A stretch of DNA of 64,000 bases from Burkholderia sp. PAMC 26561 (GTDB lineage: Bacteria > Pseudomonadota > Gammaproteobacteria > Burkholderiales > Burkholderiaceae): contig NZ_CP014308.1 of assembly GCF_001557535.2 (NCBI RefSeq), positions 248,001-312,000 on the forward strand. The letters run 5' to 3'. Shown here piece by piece: positions 1 to 8,213 of the stretch. The number at the start of each line of letters is the position of its first letter. Position 1 is the stretch's first letter. The notes under the pieces are model-generated. The model was not told where the DNA came from. It did not search any database and was given only the letters and a program-made list of their open reading frames with translations. The translations under genes and the position numbers were made by a program.

Positions 1-1
1 C

Positions 2-766
2 CGCATGGCGGTGCGTCTATTTCACCGTACCACCAGGAGCGTTGCTTTGACGCAGGCGGGGGAGACATTTCTGGCGCAGATCAGGCCGGCATTACGCCAA
101 ATCGCTGACGCGATGGAATCCACCAACGCCCACCGGGACACTCCTTCCGGGTTGCTCCGCATCAACTGCTTCGAAGGAGCCGCCTCACTGATCCTGGCAC
201 CTTTGGTTTTAGAGTTCTTGCGACGCTTCCCAAGAATGGAGGTTGAAATCGTCGTTGAAGCCAACTTATCTGACATTGTCGGCAGCGGCTTCGATGCAGG
301 CATCCGATTCGCCGACAATGTCCCCAAAGATATGGTCGCGGTCGCCTTGACGTCATCGCTTAGCATGGCGATTGTGGGGAGCCCGGAATATTTCGCGAAA
401 TGCGATAAGCCGATCGTTCCCGACGACTTGATGGCGCACAGATGCGTTCGCGTGCGTATGTCCAGCGGCAAATTGTTCCAATGGGAATTCGCCCGTAACA
501 GTCAGGCGGTGAAGATCACGCCACCGGGCTACTTGACACTTAATCGTGAGGCTTTGATCCACAAGGCGGCGCTCGAAGGGGCGGGACTTGCTTGTTTGGG
601 AATGTGGAGTATCCGCGAAGATCTCCGCCTAGGACGACTGATACGCGTCCTCGAAGACTGGTCGCCCGACTTCCCAGGGTTGAGCCTTTACTTCTCTGGG
701 CATCGCAACCTGCCCGCGGGACTTCGTGCTTTTGTAGACCTGATGCGCGAGATAACGATAGCCTAG
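2..766 (+). CDS. LysR-family transcriptional regulator, 5'-truncated by the window edge
   Basis: The visible ~254 residues begin inside the DNA-binding domain: LFHRTTRSVALTQAGETF is the recognition-helix/wing region of LysR proteins. The effector-binding domain follows and is complete to the TAG stop. The first ~45 residues, with the start of the winged helix, lie outside the window, so the Met at base 5 is not the real start. The subtype resembles the CrgA/DmlR-like regulators common in Burkholderia, which usually control a divergent oxidoreductase or transporter gene; that partner is not visible. Target and ligand are unknown. Confidence 0.9.
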   Translation, partial: RMAVRLFHRTTRSVALTQAGETFLAQIRPALRQIADAMESTNAHRDTPSGLLRINCFEGAASLILAPLVLEFLRRFPRMEVEIVVEANLSDIVGSGFDAGIRFADNVPKDMVAVALTSSLSMAIVGSPEYFAKCDKPIVPDDLMAHRCVRVRMSSGKLFQWEFARNSQAVKITPPGYLTLNREALIHKAALEGAGLACLGMWSIREDLRLGRLIRVLEDWSPDFPGLSLYFSGHRNLPAGLRAFVDLMREITIA

Positions 767-1804
767 GGTGCAACGATTTAAGCATCTTTTGGCCCTTTAG
801 CACATGGCCGTTTCGCCTCCGTTAGGCGCTTAAGCGATTGCCACAAAATAAAACAGCACACGAACGTCGGTGCCGCATCGTGGCCTGCGCTGTGCGCAAG
901 GGGCGCGTCAGGCATGTCCCACAGCGCCGAAGTTTACGGCGTTGAGAGTCGGAAACCGGATCTGGCCAAATACGAGGGAGTTGTTCCAATAGCGGCGATT
1001 CCGGGAATTAGCACGTTCCACTATCCAGGCTGGGTAGCGCGGTAAACACATTCCCGAGTACATGTCATCAGACGTTAGAACGCGCCTCCGGCGATGCGAA
1101 TGCGCCATGATGTACGTTCGGCAGGTAGCGGCGGAAGAGTCCCCCGTCGAGCGTGATGACATGCACCAATCTCGGTAATAGGAATTCGGTATGTTTTCGA
1201 GCATCACTTTCTAATGTGTTGGTGACAAAAAAGACGCTGCTTTATCCAATCTTTTGGACCACATGCCAGGATGCCAAGCTCCAATGACCAACCCCCGAAA
1301 ACGCTCGCAATCGATGCCGCCGGAATATCCGCACTGACCGCTCGACGCCAAATAGGATGCAACGACGAATGCCACGGTAATAACGATTGCAGACTTTTGC
1401 ACTCTCGCTCCATCGCCGACAGTAACGTCCCCAGCATATCTTTCGAGTGATCGATTTTTTTTCGTATGATTAATTAGTTTGTTATGTTAATTTTCGCCAG
1501 CATCCTTGTGGGCTGATGATTGTGGCATTGAACGAAGCAAACGAAAAGCCTCGACTACAGGCGAGGATATCTGGTGAACACCGCCGGCATGCATGCCAAA
1601 CCGGTCAACAACGAAATGACCACGGCGTTGTTCATCTCCTAACCATACAACCTACTGTAGGCATAAATTGGTAAGAAAAAGCAGAACCGAGGCAGCGATT
1701 TTCACGGCGCGAGAGCGCTGAACTTTTCTCTTATCAACTTGGACGAACATTACGGTAACTTAGTTGTCGGATCAAAAAATTTACTAACCAAGGAAATAGA
1801 TAGT
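767..1804. other. Intergenic region with no supported gene
   Basis: About 1 kb without a recognisable gene; the last third is AT-rich. A 63-codon minus-strand frame at 1211-1402 starts with GTG behind a GGAG-like site and has a hydrophobic N-terminus, so a small secreted peptide is possible. I could not link it to a family and leave it uncalled. The AT-rich stretch near 1450-1500 and 1640-1800 is the likely promoter region of the downstream secreted protein. Confidence 0.4.
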
Positions 1805-3493
1805 ATGGCATTCGTGATTCGCAAGGACACCGGCAAGAAATTGGGCAGACGACTAACCGGGATATTCCAAAGCATAGCCGCTGTGTTCGCAGTGACTATC
1901 GCTGTTTTGCCGTTTTCCGCGCAAGCGCAAAGTGGGACGGGCGACATCGTCGGAAAAGTTACGGTAGGTTATCAGGGATGGTTTTCGGCTGGAGAGGGAA
2001 CACCCCCGGATGGTCTGGCGTGGGAGCATTGGTCGACCAACAACAAGCTGCCTGCGCCTGCATCAGCAAATATTGCAATTAAAGCATGGCCAGACATGCG
2101 TCCCTACCAAACGCTTTACGGAAGCACTCCAATGCAATATCAGAGTGGCTTCGGTACGCTTGGTAACGGCCTGCCGGCGACTTTATTCAGTTCCTATAAT
2201 CGTGACGTGGTGGACATCCATATGAAATGGCTGGGGGAGTATGGTAAGCCCACCGTTGCGATCCAGCGCTTTAATCCGACCGGAGCTACTGCAGCCACGA
2301 TCAATGCTGGAAATGTGCTTGCTACTGCCCCTAAGTACGGGGTTAAATTTTACATTGATTACGATATAACGGGATGGACTAACTACGCTACCGAAATCCC
2401 AAACGACTGGACCAATGTGATAAATGGCCAGTTGCAGATGACGGCTTCTCCATTCTATGCCAAACAAAATGGAAAGCCAGTCGTGCAGCTTTGGATCGCA
2501 ACTTCTACCAGCAGCACAACTCCTAAGCAGATGCTTAGCCTTATTACTTGGCTGAAAAATCAGGGGCTTTATGTGATTTTGGGTACATCGCGCGGTTGGC
2601 GCACTGATGATCCTGCTTGGCTTCCCGTCTACAACGCAGCAAATATGATTCAGCCGTGGATGATTGGATCGATTGGCAATATTAGTGATTCGGATGCAGT
2701 GAAACCTCTTTGGCAGGATGATTTGGCTTATGCAAACGCCCACGGATTCGATTTCCAAGCGGCAGTGCTTCCAGGCGATAACGCTGGGTCACCTCCACAG
2801 CGTGTGCATGGAGATTTCATGTGGGAGCAATTCGCGAACGCAGTTTCCACTGGAGTAAAAAGCGTGTACGTCAGTATGTACGATGAGTATAACGAGGGAA
2901 ATCAAATAATGCCAACCGCTGAGGACGCTTCGATGAGCACGGGCGGGTTACCTACGCTTGATATCGACGGGACTCATTGTTCGGCAGACTATTACATGCG
3001 CCTCACTGATGATGGTCAAAAAATGCTGCAAGGGCAACTCGCACTAACATACACGCGGCCCACACAGCCTGTCGTTCAAGTCCAAAAGTTGATCCCTGGC
3101 ACTACCGTGTCGTTCCAAGCAATGGCAAATGGGAACGATGTCACTGCGGATAACGCTGGCGCAAGCCCCTTGATCGCGAACCGTACCACAGTCGGTCCGT
3201 GGGAACTATACATGGTGGTCGATGCTGGCAATACCAACATCGCCCTTAAATCGTTGTCTAACAATCTTTACGTTACCACTGGCAGCAATGGATCAAGTCC
3301 TTTAAGTGCTAGCACTGCATCAATTGGATTACGAGAGACCTTCACGGAGGTGCCTGAAGCGGATGGAAATATTGCTTTGCGCGAAACAGCGAGTGGTGCG
3401 TATGTCACGGCGGAAAGCGCTGGCACGGCCCCGCTCGTTGCTAATCGTACCTCCGTGGGCCCTTGGGAGACATTTATTGTGACCGCACATTAG
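1805..3493 (+). CDS. Secreted glycoside hydrolase 71/99-like protein with fascin-like C-terminal domain
   Basis: 562 residues from the ATG at 1805, chosen because AGGA lies ~10 nt upstream; an in-frame TTG at 1739 would add 22 residues before the signal. Residues 1-41 form a signal peptide ending FSAQA. The middle (about 50-395) resembles bacterial GH71/GH99-like proteins: an early VGYQGWFSAGEG, aromatic-rich segments and a late DEYNEGNQ motif likely in the active site. Residues ~430-562 contain repeated units with NRTxVGPWE, typical of a fascin-like beta-trefoil carbohydrate-binding module. Base composition appears more AT-rich than neighbouring genes, and it stands alone between long gene-poor stretches, which fits horizontal acquisition. 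The substrate is unknown. Confidence 0.7.
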   Translation: MAFVIRKDTGKKLGRRLTGIFQSIAAVFAVTIAVLPFSAQAQSGTGDIVGKVTVGYQGWFSAGEGTPPDGLAWEHWSTNNKLPAPASANIAIKAWPDMRPYQTLYGSTPMQYQSGFGTLGNGLPATLFSSYNRDVVDIHMKWLGEYGKPTVAIQRFNPTGATAATINAGNVLATAPKYGVKFYIDYDITGWTNYATEIPNDWTNVINGQLQMTASPFYAKQNGKPVVQLWIATSTSSTTPKQMLSLITWLKNQGLYVILGTSRGWRTDDPAWLPVYNAANMIQPWMIGSIGNISDSDAVKPLWQDDLAYANAHGFDFQAAVLPGDNAGSPPQRVHGDFMWEQFANAVSTGVKSVYVSMYDEYNEGNQIMPTAEDASMSTGGLPTLDIDGTHCSADYYMRLTDDGQKMLQGQLALTYTRPTQPVVQVQKLIPGTTVSFQAMANGNDVTADNAGASPLIANRTTVGPWELYMVVDAGNTNIALKSLSNNLYVTTGSNGSSPLSASTASIGLRETFTEVPEADGNIALRETASGAYVTAESAGTAPLVANRTSVGPWETFIVTAH

Positions 3494-3989
3494 CAGTAAG
3501 GTCGTGAACTCTGATCTTGCTGCTGGTTGAACACTACTCCCTTCGATCTTTCGGCTCCAGCGGTAATTACACGGCCATCGGTCAGTTGCAGAATTGTTTT
3601 TTACGGTGCCGACCTTGACACTCGAGCGACAAAAGTCTGTCCGATGCCGAGGCGACACCGTGCCACACCGTTCGCAACGCCTTTGGCAGGTCCGTTCACG
3701 CCCGGCAGGGAGGTGCGTGATGTGAACCTGAAAAGGCTTGGCGCGCTTTGATCGCATGTCAACGTCTAAACCGTAGGCGTTCTCATGTCCAAGGGAGCTG
3801 ACTGTCTATCCGTACGGGGCGACCTCATTTGCATATAGGGAGGTGGAGATCGAAACATACATCGTATAGCGCCGGCCATGATTCAACAACTTAAGGCATC
3901 CCAACGACTTCCAATTAGTGCATCGAGCGATTAAACGCTACGTGCGACCAATGCTAGAATTTAAGATCCCACGAAATTTGTCGATTGCG
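3494..3989. other. Gene-poor region
   Basis: Short unsupported frames on both strands and no recognisable product. I see no clear terminator after the glycosidase-like gene. The region runs into the degenerate chorismate mutase fragment at about 4033. Confidence 0.4.
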
Positions 3990-4032
3990 TGCCCTGTACC
4001 GAACCGTTGCACGGATTAATTGCTACGAACCT

Positions 4033-4130
4033 TCATGAATCGGAAACCTGGGCAAGTGCGCGATCCAGGGCGATGAAATGTAACGCTGACAATCGCCGCT
4101 CAACCACGTAGGAGCCGTCATCCTGCTAGG
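4033..4130 (-). pseudogene. Remnant of the C-terminus of a secreted chorismate mutase
   Basis: Read on the minus strand this encodes ERRLSALHFIALDRALAQV followed by SDS and a TGA stop. The C-terminus of the intact chorismate mutase at 6962-7546 reads ERRLSALYSIALDRALARV, then CVS and stop. DNA similarity continues a few tens of bases beyond the stop codon (TTCATGAATC against CTCATGAGAC), so the 3' flank was duplicated too. Upstream coding sequence is not recognisable. This is a decayed partial duplicate of a gene 3 kb away. Confidence 0.75.
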
Positions 4131-4553
4131 CTCGCTGCCCCTTGCCGTTCCTCTCTTGAAGGAGGCCGTATCACGCGCTTGACGGAGAATGCACTGCAGA
4201 AGCAGAGCAGATGTTGGATCACTGGCGGGCCCCGGAGCCCGACTATCCAGAACGTCAGACGCTGATTAGCTGCCTTGCGGAATAGTAAATCTGAGCGGCA
4301 ATTGTTTTGACGTTTGCCCGGATCGACTAAGCCTGTAAACGTTGCGAAGAGTCCCCTGGTAAATTGACCCTTAGCAGACCGGCGAAGGATGTGTGGGGGA
4401 CGGCCGCCTTGCCGCAATGATCATCGCCAGCGATTGGTCGCTGCTGATTTTTCAACTTGAGCTCGGTTTTATACGTTAGTTTCAATCATGCACGTACCCT
4501 TAATTCTCTAGATCGACCACGCAAGCGGGCTTTAGAAAATTGATCGTCGTATC

Positions 4554-4582
4554 TTGACCAATTAATCCAAAATACGTATGAT
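4554..4582 (+). promoter_or_regulatory. Near-consensus sigma-70 promoter of the TetR gene; leaderless transcript likely
   Basis: TTGACC (4554-4559) and TATGAT (4577-4582) are separated by exactly 17 bp. The ATG of the TetR gene is at 4589, 7 nt after the -10 box, where transcription should start. The mRNA would therefore have essentially no 5' leader, and no Shine-Dalgarno sequence is available. Confidence 0.7.
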
Positions 4583-4588
4583 CACCAG

Positions 4589-5191
4589 ATGCCACGCAAA
4601 AAAGAATTCGACCGTGAAGCAGTTCTTCGTCTTGCGATTGCCGTGTTTTGCGCTAAAGGCTATTCAGGAGCCTCGACCGACGACCTTCTGCGGCATATGA
4701 AGATTGGGCGACAAAGTATGTATGACACATTTGGCGATAAGCGTGCTTTGTTTTTGGAAGCATTGCAGCGTTATAACGCCGATAGTATCGCCGAGTTTTG
4801 TCATCACTTGCGAGGCGGTGGTGCGTCGTCGCCTTTAGCGGGCCTCAGGTCCGCGTTGTACCACTACGCTGACAAATCACCTGCTCATCATAGTCGTGGA
4901 TGCATGGGTGTCAATGCTATATGTGAGCTCGGAACCCAGGATAAAGAGGTTTCACATATCAACGGTGCAAGTGCCATGGTGCTTGGCGCAGCACTTGTCA
5001 ATATATTTGCCGAAGCCAAGACCAATGGAGAGTTGAGCACAGACATTGATGAACAGGGCGCGGCAGCATTCATCGGGGCGACACTGGTTGGGATGAAGGT
5101 CAACGGGCGTGCGGGTGCTTCCACGTCGCAACTTCGACAATTAGTCGATTTCGCTATGGCGGGATTTGAGAAAAGCGTCCGAGTACCTTAG
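4589..5191 (+). CDS. TetR/AcrR-family transcriptional regulator
   Basis: 200 residues, the normal size. The N-terminal helix-turn-helix (about residues 10-55) has the family pattern AKGYSGASTDDLLRHM followed by SMYDTFGDKRALF. The rest is an all-helical ligand domain containing RGCMGVNAICELG, typical of the subgroup next to SDR or quinone-oxidoreductase genes in proteobacteria. The start sits at the predicted transcription start, so translation is probably leaderless. A terminator separates it from the quinone oxidoreductase downstream, whose promoter region carries a perfect 9-bp dyad that this protein could bind. That link is inferred from position. Confidence 0.9.
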   Translation: MPRKKEFDREAVLRLAIAVFCAKGYSGASTDDLLRHMKIGRQSMYDTFGDKRALFLEALQRYNADSIAEFCHHLRGGGASSPLAGLRSALYHYADKSPAHHSRGCMGVNAICELGTQDKEVSHINGASAMVLGAALVNIFAEAKTNGELSTDIDEQGAAAFIGATLVGMKVNGRAGASTSQLRQLVDFAMAGFEKSVRVP

Positions 5192-5250
5192 TTTTCCGTT
5201 CATCGCGATAAATTTACGAAGTAAGCGTCTCACGTATTCTTTTCGTCACT

Positions 5251-5282
5251 CACCCTCCGAAGCTCGGATTGGGTGTTTTTTT
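5251..5282 (+). terminator. Rho-independent terminator after the TetR gene
   Basis: CACCC-TCCGA, loop AGC, then TCGGA-TT-GGGTG followed by seven Ts: a 10-bp stem with a small bulge and a U-tract. It lies 60 bp after the TetR stop and just before the dyad upstream of the quinone oxidoreductase, so the two genes are separate transcription units. Confidence 0.85.
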
Positions 5283-5286
5283 CTCC

Positions 5287-5312
5287 TATTCTGGATCATT
5301 CTGTCCAGAATA
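5287..5312. promoter_or_regulatory. Candidate operator upstream of quinone oxidoreductase
   Basis: Perfect inverted repeat TATTCTGGA / TCCAGAATA (5287-5295 and 5304-5312) with an 8-bp spacer, ending ~18 bp before the TTG start of the oxidoreductase. Arm size and spacing fit a dimeric repressor site. The adjacent TetR protein is the natural candidate. Binding is inferred. Confidence 0.6.
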
Positions 5313-5329
5313 ACTGTAAAGGATTAACG

Positions 5330-6295
5330 TTGAAAGCGATAGTAATGGAGCGATATGGTGCCGCCGAAGTACTGCAATTCTCCGAACGGAAAAGCTCGGC
5401 CCCTGGTAGTGGTGAAGTGCGAATAGATGTAGTGGCCGCCGGCGTCAATTACATGGACATCGGAACTCGTGAGGGTCTTTTTAAATTGGTCCCACTACCC
5501 TTTACTCCTGGCGTGGAAGGAGTGGGGCGGGTGGCTGAAGTCGGAGCCGATGTTGTCGACTTTAAAGTAGGAGACCGTGTAGCGTGGTTTTTTGTTTGGG
5601 GAAGCTATGCCGAACAATTGATCGCACCCGCGCATTCACTAGTCCATGTCCCCGAGGGCGTCTCGGATGAGACCGCTGCGGGACTTCTCATGCAAGGGCT
5701 GACCGCGCACCATTTTGTGACTGAGACCTACGCGATTCAGCCTGGCGACACCGCATTAGTACACTCTGCAGCTGGCGGCGTTGGAATGATGCTTTCTCAG
5801 ATGATTAAATTGCGGGGCGGGCAAGTCATCGGTCGGGTCTCCAGCGCAGACAAAGTAAAAGCCGCTGAGGACGCGGGCGCCGATCAAGTCATCGTGGCCG
5901 ACTATGGTGATTTCTCAAAGGAGGTGCTTGATTTAACCAGAGGAGAGGGCGTCGCAGTAGTGTACGACGGAGTCGGCGCGGATACCTTCTACGCTTCGCT
6001 CGCCTCCCTGCGCCATCACGGAGTGCTGGCTTACTACGGGCACACGATCAAGGCCCTTCCTCCCATTGACCTGCGCACGCTTCCCCGGAGCGTATTGGTT
6101 TCCTACCCAACTGTCGGCGATCACGTGCGTACGCGGTCCGCGCTCGTTGCTCACACAACGCAATTGTTTGACTGGATCAAGGCGGGAAACCTTAAGGTGA
6201 ACGTAGGGCAGACCTACCCCTTGCACGACGCGCCGCGCGCTCACGAAGATATTCAGTCGCGGCGCACGACGGGGAAGTTGTTGTTGCGTCCATAA
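5330..6295 (+). CDS. NADPH:quinone oxidoreductase (zinc-independent MDR family)
   Basis: 321 residues from a TTG start at 5330, preceded by AAAGGA at 6-nt spacing and giving the family-typical N-terminus MKAIVMERYGAAEVL. The ORF stays open upstream to 5273, but those residues overlap the operator. The GroES-like domain contains VNYMDIGTREG and the Rossmann domain has HSAAGGVGMMLSQM for NADPH binding. No zinc ligands are seen, as expected for quinone oxidoreductases (QorA type). It reduces quinones or enones in the cytoplasm. A TetR regulator and an operator-like dyad lie directly upstream. A decayed copy of its last ~200 bp is found at 8953-9155. Confidence 0.92.
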   Translation: MKAIVMERYGAAEVLQFSERKSSAPGSGEVRIDVVAAGVNYMDIGTREGLFKLVPLPFTPGVEGVGRVAEVGADVVDFKVGDRVAWFFVWGSYAEQLIAPAHSLVHVPEGVSDETAAGLLMQGLTAHHFVTETYAIQPGDTALVHSAAGGVGMMLSQMIKLRGGQVIGRVSSADKVKAAEDAGADQVIVADYGDFSKEVLDLTRGEGVAVVYDGVGADTFYASLASLRHHGVLAYYGHTIKALPPIDLRTLPRSVLVSYPTVGDHVRTRSALVAHTTQLFDWIKAGNLKVNVGQTYPLHDAPRAHEDIQSRRTTGKLLLRP

Positions 6296-6478
6296 CGAAC
6301 GTCAATTTTTGCTTTGCGATGCAGCTGAAGTCACAGAGTTGGTTTGCTACGGCAAAGCCCATAGCGATGCCGTAGTGGCATCGTCTGTGGCAACGGTTAG
6401 ATTTGTGTCGGCGTTACTGTCACGTCATGCAAACCAGCCACACGCATGGTTCGACGGACGGACGGACATGCGATAGTC

Positions 6479-6608
6479 TCCTTGACCGGAACGCCATCAA
6501 CCCAGACTCCACGCAACTAGTTGACCCGTGTCGTCGGACTATCAACAAGTATCGCGGTTAGCTCCGTTTTTCTGTACCGTCAGTGCGAACACACACTAGC
6601 CTATGTTA
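6479..6608 (-). repeat. Degenerate dispersed repeat, copy 1 (possible tautomerase remnant)
   Basis: About 130 bp alignable to 8045-8190 in the same orientation, with many substitutions and small indels (shared blocks around GGAACNCCATCAACNCAGAC and ATCGCGNTTAGCTCC). On the minus strand the two copies together suggest a short protein with ELIAMLADSLTTPASLLVW and later VDGVPI. That pattern resembles 4-oxalocrotonate tautomerase-like proteins, but both copies contain stops or frameshifts. The family assignment is tentative; the repetition is directly visible. Confidence 0.55.
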
Positions 6609-6835
6609 AGTGCGGTTTCAGGATATGCACTGATTAGTCCCTCAAGCGCTACCGTGTTACGGGGAGTAAGCACAAAACGGTCGCCGTGGTAGAGAACTGC
6701 GCTAGCTAAAGCGTAACCCAAACCACTTGAACGACCGATAATCCACCGGACGCATCAATGATCGACCTTCGACGTCGTTTGGGACCGGAGCCCCGCTCGC
6801 AAGGTGGCCGGATTCGATTTACCAAAGAAGGGTGC
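6609..6835 (-). pseudogene. Remnant of SDR 5' end plus its upstream region
   Basis: The minus strand encodes SSGLGYALASAVLYHGDRFV and then NTVALEGLISAYPETA, nearly identical to the N-terminus of the intact SDR at 11464-12297 (SSGLGYALASAALRHGNRVV, then NTVALEGLLSAYPETA). Similarity ends abruptly at base 6609 inside the gene. It continues past the start codon into sequence matching the intact gene's upstream region (to about 12450), minus a ~70-bp internal deletion. The start codon is lost. It is a truncated duplicate joined on one side to the tautomerase-like repeat and on the other to an IS256-family remnant. Confidence 0.8.
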
Positions 6836-6905
6836 GACTCCAGTCGACCGTAATGTTACGCAGGGCCAGCCAGATGAACTTGCTGGCCGCGCAGCTGGAA
6901 ATTAG
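6836..6905 (-). mobile_element. IS256-family transposase C-terminal remnant
   Basis: Minus-strand translation gives AASKFIWLALRNITVDW, matching the conserved C-terminal block of IS256-family transposases (AA-K-IWLALRNI-W). Upstream residues need a frameshift to continue, and the downstream end is lost where the SDR remnant begins. No terminal inverted repeats were found. The fragment is dead but may mark how the neighbouring duplicate pieces arrived. Confidence 0.7.
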
Positions 6906-6961
6906 GAACCGCGCCGATGGCCACGAAACTCGTTTGCTCGGCGACTAATTCTAACCAGCCC

Positions 6962-7546
6962 TCATGAGACGCAAACTCGGGCAAGTGCCCGATCTAGTGC
7001 AATAGAATATAACGCTGACAATCGTCGCTCAGAGCCGTAGCCGCTAGTCGCAGCGTACAACTGCGCGGCGCATTCCGGTTTGGAGCGCAAAGCTTCGGTC
7101 GAAGCTAATTGCTGGATGAAGGCGGTCTGAAGCTTGTCAAGCTTGGGTCTGATCTGGTCCTTCAAACTAGCGCGAGGTGAAGTAGGTGCTTTACCGTCGC
7201 GATGCCACTGTGCCATCAGGCCGTATTGCACGAGCTTGTTGGCCTCGATTTGATCCGAGAAAAAGTCCCGAGCAAAGCCTTCGGGCACACCTACGGCTGA
7301 ACTCTCTAAAGCAGCAGTCGAGATTACTTGCTTCTCTCTCTCCAGATCTTCTACCGACTTTCGAGTGTCCCATTTCGTCAGCGCGACGTCACGGGCGACG
7401 TCCAAGCGAGTAACAGTCAGCTCAATGAGCGGGTAAAATTCTTTGTTTGGCGCCGGGTTCGCGTTAGCAAGACCGCTTGCGCTCAGCAATGTAGCTGCAA
7501 CTACTAGATTATCCAATTTCGCGATTTGTCCAAGTCTGTTTTTCAT
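6962..7546 (-). CDS. Secreted chorismate mutase (AroQ gamma class)
   Basis: 194 residues from the ATG at 7546. An open frame continues upstream to 7801, but this Met begins a good signal peptide ending ASGLANA (about residues 1-29). The mature part has the AroQ-gamma pattern: LIELTVTRLDVARDVALTKW, then DFFSDQIEANKLVQYGLMAQW and a C-terminal helix. It converts chorismate to prephenate outside the cytoplasm. Such enzymes occur in Burkholderia, mycobacteria and some pathogens, and their physiological role is debated. It stands alone on the minus strand. A fragment of a second copy lies at 4033-4130. Confidence 0.88.
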   Translation of the reverse strand: MKNRLGQIAKLDNLVVAATLLSASGLANANPAPNKEFYPLIELTVTRLDVARDVALTKWDTRKSVEDLEREKQVISTAALESSAVGVPEGFARDFFSDQIEANKLVQYGLMAQWHRDGKAPTSPRASLKDQIRPKLDKLQTAFIQQLASTEALRSKPECAAQLYAATSGYGSERRLSALYSIALDRALARVCVS

Positions 7547-8044
7547 CTTTAGTAATCCGTGTTTATTGCGATACTTCCCAACGAAGATGCAGCGAATCCC
7601 GCCGCTCTGCTCTCGCGACTGGTACTCGGGTAGCGACGCCGTCAATTTTTCCAGGACGTTGCGCGTTGATTGCGTCGAACTCAATGGTGAGTTCGATGTC
7701 GTGGTTGTGTGAGAAGAAGTTACCGGGGCGTGTTGCGTATTGACTTCGACCAGTTTGGGAATTGCTCCCGAAGGTCGTGTGCACTGAGCTCGCCTTATCA
7801 CGTAGTACTACCGTTCCACGGAAGTTGCGCTTCAAAACGTTGAGCATTGAGGGGCTAACGGAAGTGCCGTCACGTCTTTTGAACATCTGAACCCTCGGTG
7901 TTTCGGGATTGCTCGCGGAAATAGTGGGAAAAAAGAATCCTTCATGTCGCCGATCAAGAGTATGAGGGTCGGCGCAGAGGTAGGTTTTGACTCCGCGTGG
8001 CCTGTTAGCGTCAAAGGTCATTCGCCTTATGGCCGGTAATCATC
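7547..8044. other. Intergenic region with open but unsupported frames
   Basis: Minus-strand frames are open across much of this stretch (for example 7563-8021), but they have no recognisable domain, overlap each other and lack a clear ribosome-binding site. I treat it as non-coding or decayed sequence upstream of the chorismate mutase. Confidence 0.4.
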
Positions 8045-8190
8045 CTCGATCGGAACACCATCAACGCAGACTTCACCAAACTAGTAGACTCGCCGGTGTC
8101 GTCAGGCTATCAGCGAGCATCGCGATTAGCTCCCTTTTCTTCACTGGCAATCCGAGACCACACGAGCCTAGCTTAATATCTTCGAACCTG
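8045..8190 (-). repeat. Degenerate dispersed repeat, copy 2 (possible tautomerase remnant)
   Basis: Partner of the repeat at 6479-6608. This copy reads KKRELIAMLADSLTTPASLL on the minus strand and is then interrupted by stops. In a shifted frame the following bases give VDGVPIEDD. It ends ~25 bp before the nitroreductase stop codon. Confidence 0.55.
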
Positions 8191-8213
8191 CGCAGTCGGG
8201 GGTAACGTCCGGT

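Noticed and set aside
1211..1402. Possible 63-residue small secreted peptide (minus strand)
   Set aside because: A hydrophobic N-terminus and GGAG before GTG are suggestive, but it is short, matches nothing I recognise and lies in a gene-poor region. Kept only as a remark.
7563..8021. 152-codon minus-strand frame upstream of chorismate mutase
   Set aside because: No recognisable domain, overlaps another open frame and the chorismate mutase upstream region, and shows no convincing start signal. Treated as intergenic.
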